In this document: one piece after another, positions 23,353 to 33,175 of the stretch
Layout of the letters: the number at the start of each line of letters is the position of its first letter
Numbering within the stretch: position 1 is the first letter of the stretch
Assembly: GCA_016802295.1 (NCBI GenBank)
Contig: JAESIW010000207.1
Span: forward strand, 513,978-577,977
Direction: 5' to 3'
DNA length: 64,000 nt
Source: Brachionus rotundiformis
Lineage: Eukaryota > Rotifera > Eurotatoria > Ploima > Brachionidae
Program-made: the position numbers and the translations under genes
The notes under the pieces: model-generated
What the model was told of the DNA's origin: nothing
Databases searched by the model: none
Seen by the model: the letters and a program-made list of their open reading frames with translations, nothing else

Positions 23353-24560
23353 TTATCTTGAAATACTCATAAGCAAAATATTTGATATTTGGAAAATAAA
23401 AATTGATAATTTTGATGTAATATTATTTGAAAATGATGATGATGATGGCGGCGATGATGGTAATAGTGTTGTAGATGATGATGATGATGATGATGACTTT
23501 TCTTAAACAAGAAATTTAAATTTGAAATGAAATTAAATAAAAATGATAAAAATTGTTTAGAATCACAGAAAAATTCTGTAATTTCAAAAAATAAAAAGCT
23601 TTAGTTTTATTTATTTCTTGTAATTTTTTTAATTGTTTATTAAATCAGACTTTAAAAAAACTAAAATTATTTACCTTTTAAATTTTCTTTTATCCAATCG
23701 GTATAATAACTTGCTTTGGCAAAAGTACCACCATCAAAGCATCCTCTATCTATTCCGTTAGTTAGAACCCAGCTCGATATCCCAGCCAAAAACCATTTAT
23801 TTTCAATTTTCACTACCAATGGACCTCCCGAATCTCCTTGGCAAATACTTTTTCCATTTCCACCTGCACAAACATTTACCAATGAATTAAACGCAGGAGG
23901 GTCCATAGTTTTATATCGTTCCTCACAAGACTTACTAGTTAATATTTTTGATTCAAACTGCATTAACTTATTTGATGGGAAACCACCGAAAGACAATCTT
24001 CCCCATCCAGTTTCCCAGCTTATTTTCTCTGAAAAATCAAAGTTACGTTCAGGCAAACAAATAGGCAATATTTGGGCAGTAAACTCAACTGGCTCCTTTA
24101 ATGAATTAATTATTATATTAGCTAATTAATTTAAGACATCATTTACAATTAGCTTAATAAGAGCAATATCGTTGTTAAGTTTTGGAGTATTAAACAACGG
24201 ATGAATGATTAGTTTTGAAACAAATTTTGTGGTAGAGTATGATTCAGGATTTTGACGATCATGAACACCTAATTTTACACTGTAAAAGTTCGGATACGGA
24301 TATTTATTGACACAATGTGCAGCAGTTACCACCCATTCAGAATTAATCAATGAACCACCGCATACAAAAATGCTAGATCTGTATAAAGCAATCTGCCAAC
24401 CCCAATCTTCTGGATCAGCTTCTTCACCACCAACTATTTTATTTTCTTTACTTTTTCTAATTTCACTAATTCTCCGTCCACATTCTGGAGGATTTATCTT
24501 AGAACTTGATGTTGAGCTAAGAAATATTTTTAAAATTAATAATAAGAAAATTAGCTTCAT
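23353..24560 (-). CDS. S1 serine protease copy 3, secreted, poly-Ser hydrophobic tail (327 aa)
   Basis: Exons 24147-24560, 23675-24095 and 23353-23501; introns 24096-24146 (51 bp) and 23502-23674. Signal peptide MKLIFLLLILKIFLSSTSS, then the same propeptide, IVGG start, His/Asp/Ser triad and Ser189/Val216 pocket as copy 2. The catalytic core is identical to copy 2 in protein and apparently in DNA, intron included. The signal peptide exon start and everything after DWIKEN differ. The third exon encodes a Ser-rich stretch (SSSSSSSSTTLLPSSPPSSS), then IFIFQISNILLMS. Without splicing the frame would end at LKGK and stop at 23667; the spliced tail matches copies 1 and 2, so splicing is preferred. 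Confidence 0.9.
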
Positions 24561-24590
24561 TTTTTAAATAAATTGTTGAATATTGGTGAT

Positions 24591-24623
24591 ATTTTTATAC
24601 CAAAAATTATTGGATGAAATTAA
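24591..24623 (-). promoter_or_regulatory. TATA-like box and conserved upstream block of protease copy 3
   Basis: Minus-strand GTATAAAAAT lies at 24591-24600, about 31-40 bases before the ATG, with TTAATTTCATCCAATA at 24608-24623. It is the same arrangement as upstream of copy 2. TATA so near the start codon implies a very short 5' leader. Confidence 0.55.
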
Positions 24624-25224
24624 GGGTGAAATAAAGCATAACTTTATTTTAATATTCTTCATTTGAGTCAAAGGACAATCAAAAAAAAAATTTTTATTTT
24701 ATATCTGATATTGTAATTTTAATTTTAAAAAATTTCGTAATTTCGATAATTTGGTAACAATTTCATCTTAATTTTTACTTTATATTTATTGCTTTAGGAC
24801 TATCTAATTACTCAAAAAAACTTCTTTTTTTGTATAAAAGAAATCATACTTTAAAAGTTATAGTCTGATTCATTCTTTTTATTACGCTATTATATTTTTT
24901 ATTATTTGTTTTTTTTTAAAGAATTTTTAATTAGATTAAATTGAATTAAAAAATAAATTGATTTAATTTCAATCCGCTTTTAAAAAGTAGAATTTAATTT
25001 TATTTTCTAAATAAACTAATTAATTTCAACATGTCTGTTAATCTTTTCTCACCGGAAAATTTTTCAATATATTTTTTGATATACTTAATCCGCTTTCTTT
25101 CGTGGATTAAATCCCTCTAAAAATAAATATAAAAAAATTTTGCATTTTCTTCAACTTTATTAAAAAAGCGTTTGGAGTTTCTTAATTACTAAATTTAGAT
25201 TAGAATAATAAGCCATTTGATTAA
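24624..25224. other. Intergenic
   Basis: About 600 bp with no supported feature. Confidence 0.55.
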
Positions 25225-25602
25225 TTAACTAACTAGATTCATGCAGAAAGTGTCAGCATAGCCAGGCTTGCATTCGCACTGTATTGTTTTGGTCAATGTT
25301 GTATAAAAGCATTTTCCGTTATTTAAACACGGATTGGGAACATTTGGCGGACATGGAAAATAAAACTGATTTGGATCAAACGAAGTAGTTTTAATTGTGG
25401 TCAAAGTCGATCTTAGACTACAGTCTTTGCCATAAAATCCAGGATAGCATGCACAATAGGAAAGATTTTTGGCTACTTGGATACATTTGCCTCCGTTTAA
25501 GCACGGTTTTTGTCTGCATTTTGCATTAAGCTGTCTTTTAGACCTAGAAGCGGTCAGGCTTCCAACAAAAAAAGCGATTACCAAAAAGAAATAAATACGC
25601 AT
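25225..25602 (-). CDS. Secreted protein with two EGF-like domains (125 aa)
   Basis: Single exon. Signal peptide MRIYFFLVIAFFVGSLTAS is followed by a basic RSKR, a possible furin-type processing site. EGF 1 is CRQKPCLNGGKCIQV through CACYPGFYGKDC. A Thr/Ser linker follows, then EGF 2, PCLNNGKCFY through CECKPGYADTFC. Each has six cysteines in EGF spacing. The protein ends MNLVS with no membrane anchor. Its length means it is almost only the two EGF units, so a small secreted ligand-like or matrix protein is plausible; the partner is unknown. Confidence 0.88.
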   Translation of the reverse strand: MRIYFFLVIAFFVGSLTASRSKRQLNAKCRQKPCLNGGKCIQVAKNLSYCACYPGFYGKDCSLRSTLTTIKTTSFDPNQFYFPCPPNVPNPCLNNGKCFYTTLTKTIQCECKPGYADTFCMNLVS

Positions 25603-26827
25603 TTCAACTATATTTATATATTTTATTTTTTATGATAGATTCCAATTTTTTTTTATTTTTAAAATTGATTTTTTTTGAAAAGAAGAAATATAAAATCTAA
25701 ATATTTACCAAATTTACATTTTTTTTCCATTTTAAATGGTCTAAATTGGGTTTACTTTTCAATGTATGCTTTGGCTTAAATAAATATTAAATAATAGCAT
25801 TCCATTATAGCATTAATTTCACATGGTTATTTTTCGTGCTTTGATCTTTAAAAATTTAACTAAATTTTCATATTAAAAAAAAATATTTATTAAAAACTAG
25901 AGTTTATTTTATTTTTGAAGTAAAAATTCAGGTACCTAAGTATATATATATTACTAATGAAGCAGCATCATGTTTAGCTTTCATAGAAATCAGTTCATGA
26001 TTTGGTATTAAAAATAAAAAAAAAATTAAAAATTTAAGATCTATTTTTAATTACAATAGTCAATTGATTGAGTGTAGAAAATTTAGCATTGAAATTTTTA
26101 TTTTCACAAATTTTAAAATGAAATGATTTAAATGCACTGTTGCGTAAAAGTAAATAAAAAAGTGAATTTAAAGTCTATTAAAAGTCAACTAACTGACCCG
26201 ACTTGAAAATTTAATTTTTTAAAGTCAAGTCGCCTTAAATGATTTTAAAAAAAGTCAAAATTACTGATGAGGATCAAAAAACTAAAAATTCTAATTTTTT
26301 ATTCAAAAAATGGCGCTTTTCAATCAAATGTTGAAACCAGTAACCAAATACCATATCAGTAAATTGAAAATGTAATTGACAGCGTTAAGTTTCTCAATAT
26401 TATCTATTTAAAGTTTAATTATAGTATTTTTATTTCATGTTACTGATTTAATCAAAAAATAAGCTAAGCTTTGAGGTAACTTACCTTTTACCCATTTGTG
26501 AACATGAGTGATTTAAAAAAAATTAACATTAACTAAATTAGTTATTTTATTTAAATTTTAAAATACTAATAATAAAATTTAAAACAAAATTGAGTAATTC
26601 AAATTGGCATATGTTCTTTGCATACCTCTAAAATATTAAAAAAAAAAGCTAAATTTTATTTTTTCATCTATTTTATTAAAAATACTCTATTCTAATAAAA
26701 AAGTATCTATTTTAGTTAATTATCAGATATTTTATTTAAAAAAAAGCTATCAATTTAAAAATAAGCTAATTAAAAAAGAAAATTAATTCTCGCACTTGTT
26801 TGGACAATACAAATAAAGTACGAGTTG
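25603..26827. other. Intergenic
   Basis: About 1.2 kb of A+T-rich sequence, no exon or repeat recognised. It includes the 5' flank of the EGF gene. Confidence 0.55.
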
Positions 26828-26891
26828 CATGACACTGGACAGTACCCCTTTGTTACAGATCCCTTTTCTTCATGACACTGGACAGTACCCC
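26828..26891. repeat. Direct repeat, two 21-bp copies 43 bp apart
   Basis: CATGACACTGGACAGTACCC plus one further C occurs at 26828-26848 and again at 26871-26891, exactly. It abuts a decayed reverse-transcriptase remnant and could be a duplicated insertion edge or an element's end repeat. Confidence 0.85.
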
Positions 26892-27220
26892 AATTCATTT
26901 GGTCTTTTAGACAGGTAATCGTGGATTTCTAGTTCATGTTGGGCTCTCGTTTTCATAAGTTTAATGAATAGTTGGTTTGATCTGTCTTCAATTTGTTCGA
27001 TTTTAAGCACTTTAAGCACAGTATCAATTTTTGTTTTAAAAGAAAAAAAAATTTTTAAGACGTCTAGTAGATGTGCTGTGTAGGCAAGTTTTGAAGTTTT
27101 AGATCCAGTTTGATCCCTAAAAAGGTTGGATTTCTCTCTAGTGGTGCCTCTTCTTGCTCAATTTTGATATTTAGCTTGTATTTTCTTTCGTAGTTGTTTA
27201 TATCACCAGCTCTTGTGAAA
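26890..27220 (-). pseudogene. Decayed non-LTR reverse-transcriptase remnant (different lineage)
   Basis: On the minus strand, NNYERKYKLNIKIEQEEAPL is followed by NPTFLGIKLD, the pattern that follows the YADD region in many non-LTR RTs (a line on self-coded spacing, then xFLGixLD). After stops and a frameshift, IEDRSNQLFIKLMKTRAQHE and LEIHDYLSKRP continue. Too broken to assign to a clade; the wording differs from the CR1/L2-like family elsewhere in the window. Confidence 0.55.
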
Positions 27221-28353
27221 GTAGTGTATAAAAGTAAAATATTACTATATAAACGCTATTAGAAAATTTTAATAATGTAAGAAATTTGAAGAAAAAATCA
27301 CGGGTTAGAGATTTTTAATTAAAATTTAAAGATTCTTTTAATTAATTACCTTTTCTTTTTAAAAATTAGATGGTAATTTAAATTATATGATGGTAATTTA
27401 GATGTTCTTTTTAAGAATTCCTTCTCAGCCGCATGACCGAAGTTCTTAGTATCTAAAAAGAAAAGTTGAAAATCAAAGAGTAATATACAATTGTAAATTT
27501 ACATGAAAATTTAAAATCAAATTACATAATAAATTAAATAAACAAATAAAATTTTTAAGGAAATAATTCATTTGTATTTGAAAAATTTAGGGAAATAAAA
27601 AATATACCACAACAACTCATTTTGTTAATAACTTTAGAGATGAAATGTGAAGTAAATTTTTTCCTTATTTAGTATCTAAAAATACACAGAACTTTATCTG
27701 TTTATAGATTTCATAAAATAATGTTTTTATGCCGAGTCTTAAAATATATTAGAAAAAGTTAACTTTAATCAATCCGAAATTTTAACTCAATTTGAGTAAT
27801 CAAAATGATTTTATTTGGACAAACCTGTTAATTAATTAGTATAATAATAAATTATTAATTTAATTTCATAAAAAAATTCAAAAATTTATATAAAATATTT
27901 TAGAAAGGTGCAGAAAGCGTTCTTCAAGCTTTACCAACTGATACAAAATATGCTTTAGCCACTTTAAAACTATCTATTTTGTTCAAATAGCTTTCTAATG
28001 CATGTAGTGATTTACAAACTTGCAGAGACTAGATTTGGGAGAAAATTAAATTAAACTCTAAATAAATAAATTAATTTCAACAATTTTCGATTTTTTTAAT
28101 TAATAACTTTGATAAAAAAAAAATATTTAAACGGCCCATTAAAATCGCTTACACAATATTTTAAAATGATACCACAATTATTGAATAAATGTACACAATT
28201 TTTAAAATAATCCATAAAAATATAGATTTACACTTAATCAAATAAAAAAACAGTTATTATATAAAATTGACACTTATTTAAATATAAAATCAATAAATAC
28301 TTGATTGAACTAGAATAGTGGCTTCGCAAGTGGAAAATGAAAATATCAGTTAA
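27221..28353. other. Intergenic
   Basis: About 1.1 kb, A+T rich, no supported feature. Confidence 0.5.
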
Positions 28354-28559
28354 AAAATTTACGAAAATTTACGTAATTTCACGTTAAAAAGAGGAAAAAC
28401 CAAAAGGCCAATAATTCGCCGTTTTTTAGTTTTTTAATAATTTTGCTCAAGTTCAACAAAATCTAAAGTTTCAAACTCGAAAAAAAAAAAGCTGTAAAAA
28501 ATCGTAACAAAATTAAAATTAAAATAGATAATTACCAGATTTTATTTTTTAAATGTTTA

Positions 28560-29470
28560 GAATGTAAGAATATATTTTAATGATTCGACCATTCTCCATT
28601 CTTTTCAATTACTATTGGTATCACCTTAGATTAAATTTATGTATTTAAACTCGAATTTAAAAATTTTTGAACAGTAAATAATACCTTTTTAATATGGTTT
28701 ATATAAGGGATACACTTCTTTGCAGTTAATTTAATTGGATTTAAGTCAGATGAGTTTGCTGGAGATTTCATCTAAGAAAATCAACATTAAAACAATCTAA
28801 TAAGATTCCCAGCACAAAATTACCCAATAAATGCGGTTTATTTTCAAAAATGTGTTGCATATTAACGACGTATGATTAGGATCATTATCTTGATGTAACT
28901 TAAATTGAAAATCATATTTAGGCAGAGCAAACAGGATCAAATATTCTGCCAATATCTCCTTATAAAGAGGAGAATCCAAATTTTGTTTAAAAATCTTTTG
29001 TATGATGAATAATATTATGCTAGTTTGATTTGAATTTTTTGAATTTACTGCAAATTTAGTTGATCCATTGAATAAAATCTCTGCCCATACATAAAGTTTA
29101 CTTTAAAACTTTAAGCCACATGGAACTGTTTCTGGTAGATAAGTCACCAGCCTCAAGTGATATAATGGTTTATCATAAACAATGATAGTGGCATGATAAT
29201 GTAATGATAATGTCTTCGAAATTATTACTCAAATTTTTTGAGCACCAAAAAAGCCTCTGAAGTTTTTGGAATTCAGTAAGTTATGCGATTTTCTAAGACG
29301 TCTTGACCGAAACCCTTGAATCCAATTTTAAGGTTTAACTCAATCTTTAATGAATAATTCATTTAAAGTACCTTTTTTGAATCTGTATTTTCTAATAACA
29401 CTAGCACTTATTTTTATCTGAAATTTCTTCTCAATATGAGCACTCAATTTCTTAGAAAACTCAAGACCAT
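28560..29470 (-). pseudogene. Tc1/mariner-type transposase, degenerate
   Basis: Read on the minus strand from about 29470: an HTH-like start (FSKKLSAHIEKKFQIKI, IRKYRFKKGTLN), then a region with many stops, then DSPLYKEILAEYLILFALPK and HQDNDPNHTS, the Tc1 second-Asp motif. Further on is SSDLNPIKL where active members have SPDLNPIE, so the third catalytic acid reads Lys. Frameshifts and stops throughout show it is inactive. It lies inside the long inverted repeats at 28354-31385, either as their original transposase or as a nested insertion. Confidence 0.8.
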
Positions 29471-29729
29471 TTATTTAAAGTTTACTTTGACACTAAGAAG
29501 TCAACTTAGTATGTTACACACTCTTACATGAAAGGTAACTAGGGTCATTAGCGTAGCCAGGAGTGGAGCATGTTTGGCGGCCGAAAGATAACTTCGTTTT
29601 AAATACCATCAAGGTGCTGTATGTAGTATGGGACTATCGGACTTCCTAATCGTTTCATTTAATCTAACTTAACCAAAGTTTAACATTGGATGACATTTCA
29701 TTATCTTCATCGAGTACATTCAAGCGTTC

Positions 29730-31075
29730 AAGTTAAAGATATTAATGAAAAAATCGAGAGGACGTTAGTTGATTTAAATACTTTTAATAAAAACCTATTT
29801 TTTAATTTAGCCTTTAGTTAAAAAAAGGAAGTATTGTTAATCTTGTTCATGAAGAAGACGGCAAATATTTATGGGTTGGCGCTGAAATAAGCAATAATCA
29901 TATTTTTAAAATTCCAAAAAAAAAGGTTTGTTCTTATTTCTTCTTCTAGAATGTAATGTATAATTTCTAATTTTAAAAAATTTAATGGGTACTAAATTTA
30001 TTAAAGAGTCTAATAACGAAAAAAGGGCGAATGATAAACTCGCTGATCAATTGAAAATATTAAATCAAAATATACAAAAATTGTTTGAATCAAAAGAGAC
30101 ACCAATAAACCATCAACCTAAATAAGATTTAATATCACCAAGACTTAAACGAAAAATTGAACAACCATTGGCGTCAAGTGACTTGACGTCTAATGAAGAA
30201 GCAAAAAAAAGCATAATTTGTAAATATTTAATAATTTATTACACACCAGTTAATTATTCTTTTGCCTAATTTTTAAAAAAAACAGCTCATTTTATTAAAA
30301 CTCTTTAATAAGCTTAGTGTAATGTATTTTTAACCAAGCGACTTGAACACTTTTATACGAATTATTATACGTTTCTGTTTGTTCACTATTTACCTTACTA
30401 AAATAATATTTAGCAAAATTAGGGGGACTGAGCCTTCTTTTTCTCAAAATTGGAAAACTTAAGCTCGATTCAGCCTCAATTAATAATCTTTTAAACCCTT
30501 TTAAAGACGTCCAAAAAGATTTCACTGAGCAATTTAGGTTAAAAATCAGGTGTTACGAGCCTAATATTTTATGTCTCTATTTATTTAGGTCCTAACAAAA
30601 AAAAGAAATTGTTCTTTTTTACTATTTATTTAAGAAAAAGAAAAAGGCCACTCCTAGCCGAAATACAATATATAAAGAAAAGAATAAAGAAAAACATAAA
30701 AAAAAAAAATGATGACGAAAAACAAACTGTTTTCACAGTGTTTTATAGTTGAAATCGATCCAGTTTACTCTGATTCGATTTCAAGTTAACAATTTACTAA
30801 ACAAAGTTCTTCTTTTAGTTGAAAGTAGTTGTTGTCATTTAAAGAACTACAACACAGGGAAAATTTCCCTCAAAACCCAAATGAAACGATTGGTTTCTAT
30901 AGATCAGCAGAAAATAGAAAATTTCCTGAGATAAAAGGTATTTATTTTTATTCAATTTACTAATTTAAATAGTATTCTAATTTTTTGTATTAAAGAGCAC
31001 TTGGCACGATATGTACCTCATGACAGAACATTTGAAAAAGCCTTTGAAAAAGCAAGCAATTCATGAAGACGTCCC
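29730..31075 (+). pseudogene. Coding-like cargo segments inside the long-TIR element
   Basis: Several short stretches look like exons. Segment 29820-29930 reads KGSIVNLVHEEDGKYLWVGA then EISNNHIFKIPKKK before a GT. Segment about 30005-30215 reads SNNEKRANDKLADQLKILN then QNIQKLFESKE, crosses one stop, and continues DLISPRLKRKIEQPLASSD. Segment 30749-30934 starts MKSIQFTLIRFQVNN, and a later piece at about 30995-31065 reads HLARYVPHDRTFEKAFEKA. A minus-strand frame 30295-30525 (MKSFWTSLKGFKRLLIEAE) also looks coded. No domain recognised. Could be a captured host gene or an element protein; the stop and unclear junctions argue for a decayed copy. Confidence 0.4.
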
Positions 31076-31385
31076 GTTCAATTGTTAACACTTCAGCTAA
31101 AAAACAACCAGAAAATTAAACAAAATTTTGAATTAAAATTTATCAACTAATAAAATTTTTTACAAGTTTCTAATAATTTTCTTTAATTTTAATTTTTTTA
31201 CGATTTTTTACAACTTTTTACGAAATTTTACGTAAGATATCGTAAATTTTTTTTTCGAGTTTGAAACTTTAGATTTTGTTGAATTTGAGCAAAATTATTA
31301 AAAAAGTACTATAAAACGGCGAATTTTTGGCCTTTTGGTTTTTATCCTTTTTAACGTGAAATTACGTAAATTTTCGTAAATTTTG

Positions 31386-33175
31386 TAAAATTACAATTGT
31401 AAAATTTGGTAATTTTAGGTAAATTTACGAAAATTTACGTTCTTAGAGCTATTTGATTGATTGTAGATATTATAAGCATTTCGGTTATTATTAGAACCAG
31501 AAAATGTAGATTAGAAATTGAATTGCATCGTTTAATAAGGTTAACTAACTTATTTATCAAGTTTTTTTTTTTTACTTTCTATTATATATTTTTTAATAAA
31601 AGATCATAAATCAACAAGTTAGTGTGTATTTTTGGATTAATTCTGAGAAGCAGTTCAACTTTTTACCTTTTTTTGTTTTTAAATTATTCACTTTTTCATT
31701 TATCGTTTTTGCACCGGACTAAATTATTCATATTGTTTTACAATATTGGAAACCAAAAGTACCATGTGTGTGGTCAGAACAGAATTTTTTCTTGAAAATT
31801 TTATCGAACTATATCATGATTAATTTATCTAGTAGTGCTAATTTAATTTTATTTTAGATCGAAAAATTGGTATTGATTTTTAAACATTTTTTACCAAATA
31901 GTTTTTTACATTATCTTGTTTCAAACAATATTACTTTTATTGGCATATTAAATATTAAAAATTTAAAACTGTCTAATATTTTAAAATTTTAATAATCGAT
32001 TTATGTTTTTTAAAATAAACTTTATTGTCCATTGTTCAATAATTATCTTTCACAAAAATCCTATGTAAAAGGACTATTGAAATTATTTTAAATTCATAAT
32101 AATTATATTAAAGGATTCTTAATTCTAAATTAGAATTTTAATTTTATAAGGTACCCATGGTAAGATTTCCTAATCCTAGTAAAGATCTAAACGGGACTTG
32201 GTTAATTTAGTTAAATTTCGTAAATTACTTTCAAAAAATAATTAGTGACCTATTTTAAAAATAATTCTTTTTATCATATCATTTGCCGCTAACAATCTAT
32301 TACATAATGAAAGTATTTTTCTATTTTTCTAGTCAGCTCTTAATAAGTAAACATAATATTAATTAATTAGAAGCAATATCTCATTGAATAATTTTTCTCC
32401 CAAGCAATTTGCTTAGATTAATCAATTAAGTCTACCAGAATACTATAAAATGATTAATTAACTTATAAATATCTTCATTTGAATAAAAAAATTTAATAAT
32501 TAAATAAAAATTTATCCAGGTCGATTCTTTAAATTTCTTTAAAATGTACAGTCTATTCAAATATTTTATTTTCAGCCTAAATTAAAAAAAAATAAAAATA
32601 CTACAACAAGCTTCATTAAATTAATCTTAAGTTTCAAAAATTTAAATTTACCATAAACAAAACGCTGTGATTTAGAGATCGAACAAGTTTCAAATATCAA
32701 TTTAAATTAATTGCAACTGGTTTTGTTTTTACTACAAATTACAAGCGAATAAATTTTTATTTATCTTGTGATATGATCTTATTTGTTGTTCTTAGAGCTA
32801 TTCAAGTTTGGATCATTTAGTCCCCTGGCTCTTTATAGTCGCGTTTTTTTTTTCAACTAGTCTTTTTTGTTAAACAAAAAAAAACTCAAAAAATATGTTT
32901 TTAAAAAGATTAAAAAGATTATTTCGCAATTAATTTTTTTTAAATTGTAATTTTTCAAAAATAAATTGTTTCAACTTAATAAAAAATCTATCTTTTAATC
33001 ATTTATTAAACCATAATGCCTAGTTCTAGGCCTTAATCAACTTCCACTGATAAAGTATCTCAGAAATATTATATAATCATTCTGGCTATAAATAAAGGCA
33101 CTTTAATAACATTTTTTTAGATAAAAACAAGAGTTATATGTATCTATAGTGCTCAATTGTACAACTTTGGTTAAC
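31386..33175. other. Intergenic
   Basis: About 1.8 kb, A+T rich, between the inverted-repeat element and the collagen-olfactomedin gene. No exon or repeat supported. Confidence 0.5.

Larger units (their letters stand above)
28354..31385. mobile_element. Large DNA element with long (about 130-170 bp) inverted ends
   Basis: 28354-28520 matches the reverse complement of about 31180-31385: shared blocks include ACGAAAATTTACGTAATTTC, CCAAAAGGCCA, ATTCGCCGTTTT and CTAAAGTTTCAAACTCGAAA, with few mismatches and one gap near the inner end. The edges carry palindromic ACGAAAATTTACGT motifs, with a further copy at about 31420-31440. Inside lie a dead Tc1-like transposase (minus strand) and coding-like stretches on the + strand. 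Long TIRs of this kind occur in some Tc1-like (IR/DR) and Mutator-like elements. No clean target-site duplication was found, so exact ends are uncertain. Confidence 0.72.

Noticed and set aside
23667..23674. Protease copy 3 ending LKGK with a stop at 23667
   Set aside because: A good donor (AAAG/GTAAAT) lies there and splicing restores the family's Ser-rich hydrophobic tail.
20268..24129. Two identical 137-codon frames on the + strand
   Set aside because: They are antisense shadows of the protease exons and are identical only because the genes share the converted tract.
20141..24560. Assembly artefact as explanation for the identical protease tracts
   Set aside because: The flanks on both sides differ by many substitutions and indels, so two real loci are more likely, though long reads are needed to exclude it fully.
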